Source of the DNA: Mobilicoccus massiliensis
GTDB lineage: Bacteria; Actinomycetota; Actinomycetes; Actinomycetales; Dermatophilaceae
Direction: 5' to 3'
DNA length: 64,000 nucleotides
NCBI RefSeq assembly: GCF_000826525.2
Contig: NZ_LN651325.1
Location: 1-64,000 of the forward strand
This document shows, in pieces, positions 36,201-43,850 of the stretch. The translations under genes were made by a program, and so were the position numbers. Position 1 is the first letter of the stretch, and each line of letters opens with the position of its first letter. The notes beneath the pieces were generated by a model. The model saw only the letters and a list, made by a program, of their open reading frames with translations. It searched no databases and was not told where the DNA came from.

Positions 36201-36872
36201 ACCGACCGGCAGGGCTACGCCGAGCGGCTGCGACGCCCCATGCCGGCACCACCCGCGACCGCCGCCAGGCTCGGCACGGCGTTCCACTCCTGGATCGAAC
36301 AGCACTACCGCAGCGCCAGCCTCGTCGACGACCTCGATCTCGAGGGCTACGCCGACGAGCCCGAGGAGATCCCGGACCTCGAGAAGGCGAGAGAGCTGTT
36401 CCTCGCGAGTCCGTGGGCGTCGGCCACACCACTGGCGGTGGAGGTGTCCCTCGAGACGGTCGTCGCAGGCCTACCCGTCCGCGGGCGCATCGACGCCGTC
36501 TTCCCGCGCGCCGACGGCGGGGTGACGATCGTCGACTGGAAGACCGGCTCTCCGCCTTCGCCGCAGCGTCTCGCCGAACGCAGCGTGCAACTCGCGGTCT
36601 ACCGCCTCGCCTACTCCCGGTGGAGTGGGCTGCCACTGGAGCAGATCGACGCCGCGTTCTACTACGCCGCCACCGGGGCCACCCTCCGCCCGGACCTGCC
36701 GGGTGAGGACGAGCTCGTCGCCCTGCTCGCCGACCTCACGGCCGCGCCGCGGTCGACGGATGTGTCCGACGCCCGGTCGGGTGCCGCTCGCGATCAGCGG
36801 TCGGAGCGGGCCGGACCCCGGTCGGGCTCGCCGAGCTCCTCGAACTCCTCGAACTCGACCACCCGGCCATGA
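33210..36872 (+). CDS. adnB: AdnB-like helicase-nuclease subunit
   Basis: 1220 aa, the main motor subunit of AdnAB. The full SF1 helicase set is intact: VVAGAGSGKTETM (about 49-60), LTFTRKAAGELAERI, ILLDEFQDTSEAQ, AVGDPHQSIYGWRGA, VLTVHAAKGLEWDVVAVPGL and AYVAFTRARHRLLLSAS. The C-terminal nuclease has LGTAFHSWIEQHY, DAVFPRADGGVTIVDWKTG and QLAVYRLAY. GTG 33210 overlaps the adnA stop (GTGA), so translation is coupled. The last 79 bp overlap the 3' end of the convergent phosphotransferase gene, and the tail is serine-rich low complexity. Confidence 0.94.
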   Translation: MTAPGPHPEASRPRHSAADVATALGLPTPTPEQQAVIEAPLTSMLVVAGAGSGKTETMSGRVVWLVANGLVAPERILGLTFTRKAAGELAERIGGRLRRLATTGLWQAGTSTDTQLAVGETIEPDSLPTVATYHSYAGGIVREHGLRLGIEPDARLLTEAAAWQYAHEVVVRYDGPMESVDNAESTVTAAVRDLAGQLAEHLCTVDDLRGYLGDLERHVAHLPQGSSRAKGVPAPVKSMLEHVRAQGQILPLLEAYARTKAVSESLDFADQMALAATLAELDPGVARAERDRYSVILLDEFQDTSEAQMRLLHALFADPGAGTTRPVMAVGDPHQSIYGWRGASATTLAAFPRRFTVPASSVSAGDTSIVSDTAEGTQSLDDAGVLVPAVLPLSTSWRNDVAILAAANTTAAPLSAASPVPVRELRPSPLAGEGTLEAARLPTAAEEAAHVADWIAEHWWRPGSGRRHSGITAAVLCRRRAQFAAIADALGARGIPVEVVGLGGLLTRAEVSDLVSLLRVVHDPSRGDALMRLLIGPYVRLGAADLDALGAWSRQMRRHGGHDAAPASSDHARQEDPAERSEVDLDDEGPSLVEAVDTLPPPDWVGGQGQTLSPAARSRLHRLARTIATVRAAVGHPLPELVVLAERSLGLDVEVAAALDTLPETARRHLDAFADAAAGFAHGADRPTLGGFLDWLDAARDEERGLDSPASHVAEGAVQVLTVHAAKGLEWDVVAVPGLVEAAFPSHRSYAAPKAGGLPTPSSKGWLTGLGSIPYDLRGDRDGLPRLPWQGVDDLTELAKAIGEFSAEGGRHALEEERRLAYVAFTRARHRLLLSASVWLDGEKPRVTSRFLTELLEVPGLVRSRVWAAEPEPDATNPALLETPAARWPVVRDDPRDAAERVSAAWVEEAARDRRRRLEDPRTEAPDGTPSRDLLAELADELGIDLETDLDGRDAEELAELSHLVEILIAERSAPRVDENVARLPGHLSTSALVDLRTDRQGYAERLRRPMPAPPATAARLGTAFHSWIEQHYRSASLVDDLDLEGYADEPEEIPDLEKARELFLASPWASATPLAVEVSLETVVAGLPVRGRIDAVFPRADGGVTIVDWKTGSPPSPQRLAERSVQLAVYRLAYSRWSGLPLEQIDAAFYYAATGATLRPDLPGEDELVALLADLTAAPRSTDVSDARSGAARDQRSERAGPRSGSPSSSNSSNSTTRP

Positions 36873-38116
36873 CCGTGCGCAGGCGTCCCCGCGCGCGTGG
36901 CACCCCTGCCCTTCGCGGGGTGGGCCCCGTCGGACGCGGCCACGGAGTCGACCGGGTGCTCGGTCTCGACGGTCTGCGACTCGCGGTCGTGGGTTTCGTC
37001 GTTCGGGTCGCTCGGGCGAGCCTCGACAGGCTGGAGCGTCGCGCTCTCGGATTCTCGCTCGGCGAGCGGGGTCGACCCCGTTCGCCGGGCCGTCGGGGAG
37101 GTGGAGGAGTACCAGTCCTCGTCGGCGGGCTCGTCCTCGAAGACCACCGGCAGCGCTCCACGGGCCTCTTCGTGAGCCCCGGAGATCGGGCCGTCCTCCG
37201 CGATGACCTGAACGAGCCGGTGCATCGTGCGGACGACGTGCGACACCGCGGCCTCGTCGCCGCGGTTATGAGCGGCGAGCAGCCGCGAGAGCACCCGCAG
37301 TTCACCGAGCAGCCGGGCCCGCTCCCGCAGGTGGGGGTCCACCGGCTCGCGCCGGTACTGGGCGTAGGCGCCGAAGACGGTGTCGACGGCCTCGGGCGGC
37401 GCAGAACGGGCGAGCGAGGCGAGGTCCTCGGCCGGATCCCCGATCTTGGCGCCCTCCCAGCTCACGAGGGCCGACACCCGTCCGGAGCTCGTGTCCTCGG
37501 TGGGGAAGTCGGCGAGCAGATGGGCGTTGGACAGGTAGCCGTGGACCGGCACCGTCGCGAAGCGCCACCACGACACGTCGTCGAGAGTGCGTTCCCACCG
37601 GGTGAGCAGCTCGGCGGGAACCAGGCCCGTGCGGGCCCCGCGATCGACGTCGCTCACGTGCCGGTGGCGGCACTCCTCGGCGTCGTACACGGGAACGCCT
37701 GTCTCGTCCAGCGCGTCGACCGGCACGTCGTGCAGGGCCGCGATCGCCGCCCCGATGCCCGTCGCGATACCCGGGCCCGCGGGCAGCAGCGCGAAGTCGA
37801 CGATCCGCCCGTGCAGGTAGGGGTACACCATCGCCCTGCGGCCGTCACCGAGAGCCGCCACACCTGCGGGCGCGGGCACGTCGAACGGCAGCCGATCGGC
37901 GACCTCCTCGATGAACGGGATCGACGCGTCCTGCAACGCCGCCGACACCGGATCGCCCGGAACCCGCACCACCCAGGCGCGTTCCTGATCGTCGATGACG
38001 AACCCCACGTGAAACCGGTCGCCGACGTTCTCGGCCACGACGTGGATACCGATCGGCACGAGACCGGGAACGGCGGCGTCGGCGAGCGCAGCGAGGTGGA
38101 GGGGGGTGATCTTCAC
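36794..38116 (-). CDS. Phosphotransferase (APH-like) with degenerate catalytic residues
   Basis: 440 aa protein with the fold-defining segments of aminoglycoside/macrolide phosphotransferases: ERAWVVRVPGD, AMVYPYLHGRIVDF, GIGAAIAALHDVPVDAL and GAKIGDPAEDLASLAR. The catalytic HGDL motif reads VHGYLSNAHLL, so the base Asp is replaced by Tyr. The metal-binding Asp of the usual IDWE is Ser in ALVSWEGAK. It is therefore probably a pseudokinase or uses other residues. A disordered 90-residue tail rich in charged residues overlaps adnB. GTG 38116 has TACCGT 6 nt upstream. It is divergent from nudC over 92 bp. Confidence 0.82.
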   Translation of the reverse strand: MKITPLHLAALADAAVPGLVPIGIHVVAENVGDRFHVGFVIDDQERAWVVRVPGDPVSAALQDASIPFIEEVADRLPFDVPAPAGVAALGDGRRAMVYPYLHGRIVDFALLPAGPGIATGIGAAIAALHDVPVDALDETGVPVYDAEECRHRHVSDVDRGARTGLVPAELLTRWERTLDDVSWWRFATVPVHGYLSNAHLLADFPTEDTSSGRVSALVSWEGAKIGDPAEDLASLARSAPPEAVDTVFGAYAQYRREPVDPHLRERARLLGELRVLSRLLAAHNRGDEAAVSHVVRTMHRLVQVIAEDGPISGAHEEARGALPVVFEDEPADEDWYSSTSPTARRTGSTPLAERESESATLQPVEARPSDPNDETHDRESQTVETEHPVDSVAASDGAHPAKGRGATRAGTPAHGHGRVVEFEEFEELGEPDRGPARSDR

Positions 38117-38122
38117 CCGCCC

Positions 38123-38128
38123 ACGGTA
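38123..38128 (-). promoter_or_regulatory. -10 box for the leaderless phosphotransferase gene
   Basis: TACCGT on the minus strand, 6 nt before GTG 38116. Confidence 0.55.
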
Positions 38129-38195
38129 GCCCGCGTGGTGGGGCCGGGATCGCCGACTCACCCGGTGCGCCGGATGCGGCCTGAGCGTCTCGGAC

Positions 38196-38201
38196 TACCG
38201 T
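38196..38201 (+). promoter_or_regulatory. -10 box for leaderless nudC
   Basis: TACCGT on the plus strand, 7 nt before ATG 38209. It pairs with the divergent TACCGT of the phosphotransferase gene in a 92 bp shared region. Confidence 0.55.
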
Positions 38202-38208
38202 GAACGCC

Positions 38209-39240
38209 ATGAGCTCCGAGCCCGCCGACGACCCGTCGCTGCACCGTCTCGCCGGTGCGGTGGCCGGGGCCGCCGCACCGCGCAACCGGCACTCCGAACA
38301 ACGCCCCTCGCTCGACCTGCGGGCGGTCCTCGCCGAGCCGTCGACCCGGGTCCTCGAGGTCGTCGGCGATCGCTGCGCCGTCGTCGACGACGAGTCCGGA
38401 AACCCGCGGCTGCAGTGGCGATCGGCGACACCGGAGGACGCCGAGGCCGAGGTCGTCGTGTTCCTCGACCGCGACGACGACGGTGCGGCCGAGTTCGCCG
38501 TCGCCCTCCCGGCCGACGAGACACGCACCCGGTCCGGTGACGCCGCCTCCGACATCGCAGGTCGAAGCGCCACCGACCCGCGCGTCACGTGGCAGACCCT
38601 GCGAGAGGTCGGGCCGTGGCTCGACGCCGAGGACGTCGCCGAGTTCATGACCGCGCAGGGCATGATCATCTGGCATCGCACGCACGGGTTCTGCTCGCGC
38701 TGCGGAGCGCCCACGGTGCCCGCGTCGGCGGGGTGGGTGCGGCGCTGCACCAGGGAGGATCGCGAGCTCTATCCGCGTACGGACCCGGCCGTGATCATGG
38801 GCATCCGCGACGCGGACGATCGCCTGCTGCTCGCGCGCTCACCGCAGTGGCCGGACGGCCGTCGCTCGGTTCTCGCCGGATTCGTCGAACCGGGCGAGAG
38901 CGCCGAGGCCGCGGTGCGCCGCGAGGTCGCCGAGGAGGTGGGGGTCGAGGTCGGTCGCGTCGCGTACGCGGGCAGCCAGCCGTGGCCGTTCCCCGCGTCC
39001 CTCATGCTCGGGTTCGCCGGCTGGGCGACGCATACCGACGTCACCCTGGACACGGGCGAGATCGCCGAGGCGGAGTGGTTCACACGCGAGGAGTTGACCG
39101 AGGGCGTGGACGACGGCCGCCTCATGCTGCCGGGAACCCTGTCGATCGCGCGCCGGCTCATCGAGTCCTGGTACGGCGGGCCGCTCGTCGTGCCTGGGGT
39201 CGACGAACGCGGCGGCCCGGCCTGGCACCGCCCGTCCTAG
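38209..39240 (+). CDS. nudC: NUDIX NADH/NAD-RNA pyrophosphatase NudC
   Basis: 343 aa. NudC cleaves NADH and the NAD cap of RNA to NMN plus AMP. A poorly conserved N-domain precedes a zinc-ribbon-like segment CSRCG...RRC; only three of the usual four cysteines are present. YPRTDPAVIMGI leads into the Nudix box GFVEPGESAEAAVRREVAEEVGVEV. The SQPWPFPASLM motif after the box is the NudC-specific SQPWPFPxS signature. ATG 38209 is preferred over GTG 38200 by the -10 box. Its TAG stop shares a CTAG with the stop of the convergent mycoredoxin gene. Confidence 0.94.
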   Translation: MSSEPADDPSLHRLAGAVAGAAAPRNRHSEQRPSLDLRAVLAEPSTRVLEVVGDRCAVVDDESGNPRLQWRSATPEDAEAEVVVFLDRDDDGAAEFAVALPADETRTRSGDAASDIAGRSATDPRVTWQTLREVGPWLDAEDVAEFMTAQGMIIWHRTHGFCSRCGAPTVPASAGWVRRCTREDRELYPRTDPAVIMGIRDADDRLLLARSPQWPDGRRSVLAGFVEPGESAEAAVRREVAEEVGVEVGRVAYAGSQPWPFPASLMLGFAGWATHTDVTLDTGEIAEAEWFTREELTEGVDDGRLMLPGTLSIARRLIESWYGGPLVVPGVDERGGPAWHRPS

Positions 39241-39512
39241 CGGGCGATGCGCAGCAGGACGTCGTCGAGGCCCGGGTTGGTGGCCGTCGTGCCGTCGGGA
39301 AAGACGACGGTCGGCACGACACGGTTGCCGCCGTTGATCTTCTCGACGGCCGCGGCCGCCGCCGACGCGTCGGGACTCTGCTCCACGTCGACGAGTTCGA
39401 AGGGAACGCCCTCGTCCTCGAGCGACCGTCGCAAGAGCGAGCAGTACGGGCACCACGACGTCGCGTAGACGGTCACCGCGCCGGGCGGGGGAACGAGAGG
39501 ATGTGCAGCCAA
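39237..39512 (-). CDS. mrx1: Mycoredoxin / glutaredoxin-like protein
   Basis: 91 aa thioredoxin-fold protein that reduces mycothiol mixed disulfides. The active site is TSWCPYCSLLRR near residue 17-28, and VVPTVVFPDG carries the cis-proline. TTG 39512 is chosen because GGAGG lies 6 nt upstream; a GTG 12 codons later would leave only the core domain. The gene converges on nudC with a 4 bp overlap and is divergent from uvrD2. Position next to nudC and uvrD2 matches the mycobacterial mycoredoxin-1 locus. Confidence 0.9.
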   Translation of the reverse strand: MAAHPLVPPPGAVTVYATSWCPYCSLLRRSLEDEGVPFELVDVEQSPDASAAAAAVEKINGGNRVVPTVVFPDGTTATNPGLDDVLLRIAR

Positions 39513-39624
39513 CGCCGGCCTCCGCGGGAGTCGATGGATGTCTGCCGCGCCGGCAGACGCCCCGATCCTAGTCCGCCGGCTCCCCGTGACCGGTTGTCGG
39601 TGGCCTCTGTCAGGATCGACGGTG

Positions 39625-41775
39625 ATGATCCCCGCACCGCCCTCGAACTCCTCGCCGGCACGTCCCGCCCCTCTCGTGACGCCCGACGACATCCTCGACG
39701 CGCTCGATCCCGATCAGCGGGAGGTGGCGAGCAGCCCGTTGGGGGCGATGTGCGTGCTCGCCGGGGCGGGATCGGGCAAGACGCGGGCCATCACCCACCG
39801 CATCGCCTACGGTGTCACCTCCGGTGCCTACCGCCCTTCGCAGGTGCTCGCGGTGACGTTCACCGCGCGGGCGGCCGCAGAGATGCGCACGCGTCTTCGT
39901 GCCCTCGGGGTCGCCGGGGTCCAGGCCCGCACGTTCCACTCCGCCGCCCTGCGGCAACTGCACTACTTCTGGCCGCGTGCCGTGGGGGGAGCGGCTCCCG
40001 AGATCGTCGCCCACAAGGGCGCGATCGTCGCCGAGGCCGCCTCTCGTCTGCGCATCTCCACCGACAAGGCGGTCGTGCGTGACCTCTCGGCCGAGATCGA
40101 ATGGGCCAAGGTCGGCATGCTCACCGACGAGACGTATCCGGCCGCCGCGATCCGGGCCGGCCGCGAGGCCGCCGGTGTCGACCCGCAGACGATGGGTCGT
40201 CTGCTCGCGCAGTACGAGGCGACCAAGACCGGGCGCGGGGTCATCGACTTCGAGGACGTGCTGCTGCTCATGGTCGGCATCCTCGAGGAGTCCGACGAGA
40301 TCGCTCGCGAGGTTCGTGGCCAGTACCGGCACTTCGTCGTCGACGAGTACCAGGACGTCAACGCCGTGCAGCAGCGACTGCTCGACCTGTGGGTGGGGGA
40401 GCGCAAGGACGTCTGCGTCGTCGGTGACCCGGCCCAGACCATCTACAGCTTCACCGGCGCCTCGCCCGCCCACCTCACGAACTTCTCCATGCGGCACCCC
40501 GGCGCCCGAATCGTGCATCTCGACCGCAACTACCGCAGCTCACCTCAGATCGTCGACCTCGCCAACCGGGTCCTGCGACGCGCGGGTGGGCCGGCCCGGC
40601 GCCTCGTCGCGCAGGGACAGGCGGGGCCGAGCCCGACCCTGACGACGTACGCCGACGACCCCGCGGAGGCGGCGGGCGTCGCCAAGGCCGTCGCCGCCCT
40701 CGTCGAGGCGGGTACGCCGGCCGCCGAGATCGCGGTGCTCTACCGCACCAACGCCCAGTCGGAGGTGATCGAGGACGCGCTGGCCGAGGCGGGCGTCCCC
40801 TACCTCGTCCGCGGCGGCGAACGCTTCTTCTCCCGGCCCGAGGTCAAGCGGGCCGTGCTGCTGCTGCGCGGCGCGGTCCGCAGCGACGATCCCGAGGTCT
40901 CGCTGCCCAACGCGGTCGGTGACGTCCTCTCGAGCCTGGGCTGGTCGCCCGAGCCACCGGCGGGTCGAGGGGCGGTGCGCGAGCAGTGGGAATCGCTCGA
41001 CGCCCTGGTCCAGCTCGCGGTCGACCTCGTCACCACGGCACCGGGCGCCCGCATGCGAGAACTCGTCGCCGACCTCGACGAACGCGCTGCGGCCCAGCAC
41101 GCCCCGACCGTGCAGGGCGTCACGCTGGCGTCCCTGCATGCCGCGAAGGGTCTGGAATGGGACGTCGTGTTCCTCGTCGGCGCCTCCGAGGGCCTCATCC
41201 CGATCGCCATGGCCGAGGGTGTCGAGGCCGTCGAGGAGGAGCGGCGCCTGTTGTACGTCGGCCTCACCCGCGCCCGGCGTGAGCTGCGGCTGTCGTGGGC
41301 GCAGTCCCGGTCCGCGGGTGGACGCGCGAACCGCCGCCCGTCCCGGTTCCTCGAGGCCGCCGGGGAGGTCCTCGGCGACGGCGCGCGGGCCGCACGCGGC
41401 GGGCGGGGAGCATCACCGGCCACCTCGAGCCGACGCCGGCCGCGCACCGGCGCCCGTCGGGTCACCTGCGCGGGGTGCGGCACCGAACTCGTCTCGGCGT
41501 CCGATCGCACCCGTGGCCGGTGCGCCGACTGCCCGCCCACGTACGACGCCGATCTCTTCGAACGCCTGCGCGCGTGGCGTCTCGAGGTCGCGACCGAAGC
41601 CAAGGTGCCCGCGTACGCGGTGTTCACCGACGCCACCCTCGAGGCCATCGCCGAGCACCGCCCGGCCGATCGCGCCGCGTTGTCGCAGATCCGGGGCGTC
41701 GGAGCCCGCAAACTCGATCTCTACGGCGCAGCGGTTCTCGCGGTTCTCACCGGCGAGGAGTCCTCCCCGGCGTGA
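39625..41775 (+). CDS. uvrD2: ATP-dependent DNA helicase UvrD2
   Basis: 716 aa SF1A helicase. Motifs are VLAGAGSGKTRAI (about 44-56), AVTFTARAAAEMRTRL, FVVDEYQDVNAVQQ, VVGDPAQTIYSFTGA, HLDRNYRSSPQIVDLAN, LASLHAAKGLEWDVVFLVG and LLYVGLTRARREL. The C-terminal tetracysteine CAGC...CADC (about 615-637) and an HRDC domain (about 645-716, LRAWRLEVATEAKVPAYAVF and ALSQIRGVGARKLDLYG) are the UvrD2 hallmarks. It unwinds DNA 3' to 5' in repair. ATG 39625 is preferred; GTG 39622 is adjacent. No terminator is visible before the whiB7 promoter. Confidence 0.95.
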   Translation: MIPAPPSNSSPARPAPLVTPDDILDALDPDQREVASSPLGAMCVLAGAGSGKTRAITHRIAYGVTSGAYRPSQVLAVTFTARAAAEMRTRLRALGVAGVQARTFHSAALRQLHYFWPRAVGGAAPEIVAHKGAIVAEAASRLRISTDKAVVRDLSAEIEWAKVGMLTDETYPAAAIRAGREAAGVDPQTMGRLLAQYEATKTGRGVIDFEDVLLLMVGILEESDEIAREVRGQYRHFVVDEYQDVNAVQQRLLDLWVGERKDVCVVGDPAQTIYSFTGASPAHLTNFSMRHPGARIVHLDRNYRSSPQIVDLANRVLRRAGGPARRLVAQGQAGPSPTLTTYADDPAEAAGVAKAVAALVEAGTPAAEIAVLYRTNAQSEVIEDALAEAGVPYLVRGGERFFSRPEVKRAVLLLRGAVRSDDPEVSLPNAVGDVLSSLGWSPEPPAGRGAVREQWESLDALVQLAVDLVTTAPGARMRELVADLDERAAAQHAPTVQGVTLASLHAAKGLEWDVVFLVGASEGLIPIAMAEGVEAVEEERRLLYVGLTRARRELRLSWAQSRSAGGRANRRPSRFLEAAGEVLGDGARAARGGRGASPATSSRRRPRTGARRVTCAGCGTELVSASDRTRGRCADCPPTYDADLFERLRAWRLEVATEAKVPAYAVFTDATLEAIAEHRPADRAALSQIRGVGARKLDLYGAAVLAVLTGEESSPA

Positions 41776-41811
41776 TCGCGGGAGGCTCGAATCGGAGTTG
41801 ACCGAATCCGG

Positions 41812-41853
41812 GAATTAATTCCGTTGCGAGCCCGAGACGCCTTTGTTTACGCT
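41812..41853 (+). promoter_or_regulatory. whiB7 promoter with AT-rich WhiB7 box
   Basis: TTGCGA (41824-41829) and TACGCT (41848-41853) are separated by 18 bp. Directly upstream of the -35 box is AATTAATT, striking in GC-rich DNA. An AT-rich patch just above the -35 is the known binding element of the WhiB7 AT-hook at autoregulated promoters. Confidence 0.7.
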
Positions 41854-41943
41854 GGTCGTGTCGCTACGGCGGCTCGCCTCGATCATCGATCAGGGCGGAA
41901 TGGCAGCAGCACGAGCTACGAGCGCAGAGGGGAGGGGTTGACC

Positions 41944-42102
41944 ATGACGATTCACATCACCGCAGAGGCCTTCGGATCCACCACGTCCGTCGGCGTCGAG
42001 CACACCGGTCCGTTCGGCTTTCCGGCCGATACCAACGCCGGTCACGTCCTCGGCAGCCCCTATGGCCCCGTTCGTCCGCGCCTCGTCGCACGCACGCGCT
42101 GA
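41944..42102 (+). CDS. whiB7 leader peptide (upstream ORF)
   Basis: 52 aa open frame starting MTIHITAEAFGSTTS and ending RPRLVARTR, preceded by a strong GGGGAGGGG sequence 6-10 nt before ATG 41944. It lies between the whiB7 promoter (about 90 bp upstream) and whiB7 (109 bp downstream). whiB7/wblC leaders in other actinobacteria carry short upstream ORFs whose stalled translation relieves attenuation; this one is in the right place with good initiation signals. Its peptide could also have its own function. Not reported by me as a conserved family. Confidence 0.65.
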   Translation: MTIHITAEAFGSTTSVGVEHTGPFGFPADTNAGHVLGSPYGPVRPRLVARTR

Positions 42103-42172
42103 GCGCACTCCATTTCGTTCCCTGTTCCCCCGAAGCCGTACCCGTTCGCACCGGACGAGGTGAGCGCTTCGC

Positions 42173-42190
42173 CGGGACCCACCGGTCCCG
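42173..42190 (+). promoter_or_regulatory. Hairpin in the whiB7 leader, candidate attenuator
   Basis: Stem CGGGACC/GGTCCCG (7 bp) with a 4 nt loop lies between the leader ORF stop and the whiB7 start, 20 nt before ATG 42211. GACGAGG (42154-42160) can also pair with CCTCGTC (42081-42087) at the end of the leader ORF, offering an alternative fold. Confidence 0.4.
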
Positions 42191-42210
42191 ACGATCCATC
42201 GAGGTATCCG

Positions 42211-42459
42211 ATGCCCGCCGACCGCGCACTGCCGTGTCGCATCCACGACGCCGAGCTCTGGTTCGCCGACGCTCCCAGCGATGTCGAACGCGCCAAGGAG
42301 CTGTGTCTCGACTGCCCTCTGCTGCAGGAATGCCTGCAGGAGGCCCTCGAGCGCAGCGAGCCGTGGGGCGTGTGGGGTGGCCAGCTCCTCGTCGCCGGCC
42401 AAGTCGTCGCACGCAAGCGTCCACGTGGCCGTCCGCGCAAGACCGAGGTCGCGGCCTGA
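42211..42459 (+). CDS. whiB7: Transcriptional regulator WhiB7
   Basis: 82 aa Fe-S cluster regulator that binds the principal sigma factor and activates intrinsic antibiotic-resistance genes. The four cluster cysteines are C9, C32, C35 and C41. EPWGVWGG (50-57) is the sigma-contact turn, and the AT-hook RGRP (72-75) within KRPRGRPRK is specific to WhiB7 within the family. ATG 42211 has GAGG 6 nt upstream; GTG 42160 in frame would add 17 residues and make a protein closer in length to the mycobacterial one. It is expected to activate its own promoter at 41812-41853. Confidence 0.94.
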   Translation: MPADRALPCRIHDAELWFADAPSDVERAKELCLDCPLLQECLQEALERSEPWGVWGGQLLVAGQVVARKRPRGRPRKTEVAA

Positions 42460-42484
42460 CCCCACGTGCCGAGGCCAGGACGTT

Positions 42485-42523
42485 CCTCGCCGCCCCTTCC
42501 CCCATCGGGCGGGGGCGGCGAGG
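42485..42523. terminator. Bidirectional terminator between whiB7 and the ABC1 kinase
   Basis: Stem CCTCGCCGCCCC/GGGGCGGCGAGG (12 bp) with a nested C/G loop, between two convergent stop codons. Confidence 0.8.
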
Positions 42524-42527
42524 CGTC

Positions 42528-43850
42528 TCAGACGGTCTCGGAGAACTCGGCTCCGGGGAGCCCGCGAGCGAGGACGGACCGGACCGGCACCACGCCCGCG
42601 AGCTGGCACAACACACCGACGCCGCCGGCCCACACCCGCTGGATCATCATGTACTCCGGCGGCAGGTTGAGCCGCAGGCTCGTGCGAAAGTCGACCGAGC
42701 GCGGATCCCGCAGCCGTTCGGCGTGACTGCGCAACCAAGCGCGGGTCGGCCGGAACTCGTCGACGCGGACGGCGTCGAGGAACGGGTCGATGACATCGAG
42801 CAACTCCTCGGCGTCGATGTCGATGTGGGCGCGCACGAACCCCTCCTCCCGCAGCCCGTCGAGAACGGCCTGCGCGTCCTCCTCGAGGGCGCGGGTCAGC
42901 AGTTCGCCGATGGCCGTCGGCAACCCGTCGGGCAGTCGGTCGGTCGCGCCGAAGTCCATGACCCCGAGGCGCCCGTCGGGCAGGAGGCGGAAGTTGCCCG
43001 GATGCGGGTCGGCGTGCAACAGCCGAGCGCGCTCGGGGCCGGCCACGTGGAACTCGAGGTAGCGCGTGGCGGCGTGGGAGCGCTGCTCCTCGGTGCCCTC
43101 GGCGATGATGCGCGACAACGGCAGGCCGTCGAGCCATTCGGTGACCAGCAGGGTCGGGCCGTGGTGGACGACGGCCGGAACGAGGATGTGCGGGTCGCCG
43201 GCGAAGGCCTCGGAGTACGTCTTCTGGCTCGCGGCCTCGCGTTCGTAGTCGAGTTCCTCCGCGACCCGGCCGACGAACTCCTCGAGTAGCGGCTGCAGAT
43301 CCAGGCCGGGCACCCACCCGGCGGACATGCGGGTGACGCGGGCCAGGCGCCGGAAGTCGCCGACGAGCGCGGGGCCGGCGCCGGGGTACTGCACCTTGAC
43401 GGCCACCTCGCGACCGTCCTTCCAGACGGCCCGGTGCACCTGGCCGATGGACGCCGACGCCGCGGGGGCGTCGTCGAGGTCACGGAACTTCGTGGCCCAC
43501 CGCGGCCCGAGGTTCTCGGCGAGGATGCGATGCACCGTGGCCACGGGCATCGGTGGCGCCGAATCCTGCAACCGGGTCAGCGCCGCGCGATACGGGCCCG
43601 CGAGGTCCTCCGGCATCGCGGCCTCGAAGATCGACATCGCCTGCCCGACCTTCATGGCGCCGCCCTTGAGCTCTCCGAGGACGGCGAAGAGCTGCTCGGC
43701 GGCCCGGTTCTGCAGGTCGAGGGCGATGTCCTCGGCCGGGACGCCGGTGAGGCGGCGCCCGGCGCCGAGAGCGGCGCGCCCGGCGACGCCCAGGGGCAGG
43801 GTCGCCAGCCTCGCGGTGCGGGTGATGCCGCGGCGGGGAGGTTCGCTCAC
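42528..43850 (-). CDS. ABC1/AarF (UbiB) family atypical kinase
   Basis: 440 aa. Signature motifs are GGAMKVGQAMS (KxGQ), PAASASIGQVHRA (the alanine-rich loop replacing the kinase P-loop), VAVKVQYPG, LLVTEWLDG, HADPHPGNF and VMDFGATDRL, so the kinase core is intact. UbiB-like proteins are ATPases linked to isoprenoid quinone synthesis or lipid transport. GTG 43850 overlaps the stop of the upstream TOMM-like gene (GTGA), so translation is coupled. The pair next to whiB7 mirrors the mycobacterial locus. Confidence 0.93.
   Translation of the reverse strand: MSEPPRRGITRTARLATLPLGVAGRAALGAGRRLTGVPAEDIALDLQNRAAEQLFAVLGELKGGAMKVGQAMSIFEAAMPEDLAGPYRAALTRLQDSAPPMPVATVHRILAENLGPRWATKFRDLDDAPAASASIGQVHRAVWKDGREVAVKVQYPGAGPALVGDFRRLARVTRMSAGWVPGLDLQPLLEEFVGRVAEELDYEREAASQKTYSEAFAGDPHILVPAVVHHGPTLLVTEWLDGLPLSRIIAEGTEEQRSHAATRYLEFHVAGPERARLLHADPHPGNFRLLPDGRLGVMDFGATDRLPDGLPTAIGELLTRALEEDAQAVLDGLREEGFVRAHIDIDAEELLDVIDPFLDAVRVDEFRPTRAWLRSHAERLRDPRSVDFRTSLRLNLPPEYMMIQRVWAGGVGVLCQLAGVVPVRSVLARGLPGAEFSETV

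Noticed and set aside
41824..41943. Extending the whiB7 leader ORF upstream to 41824
   Set aside because: That start lies inside the predicted promoter, upstream of the transcription start, and has no ribosome-binding site. ATG 41944 has a strong one.
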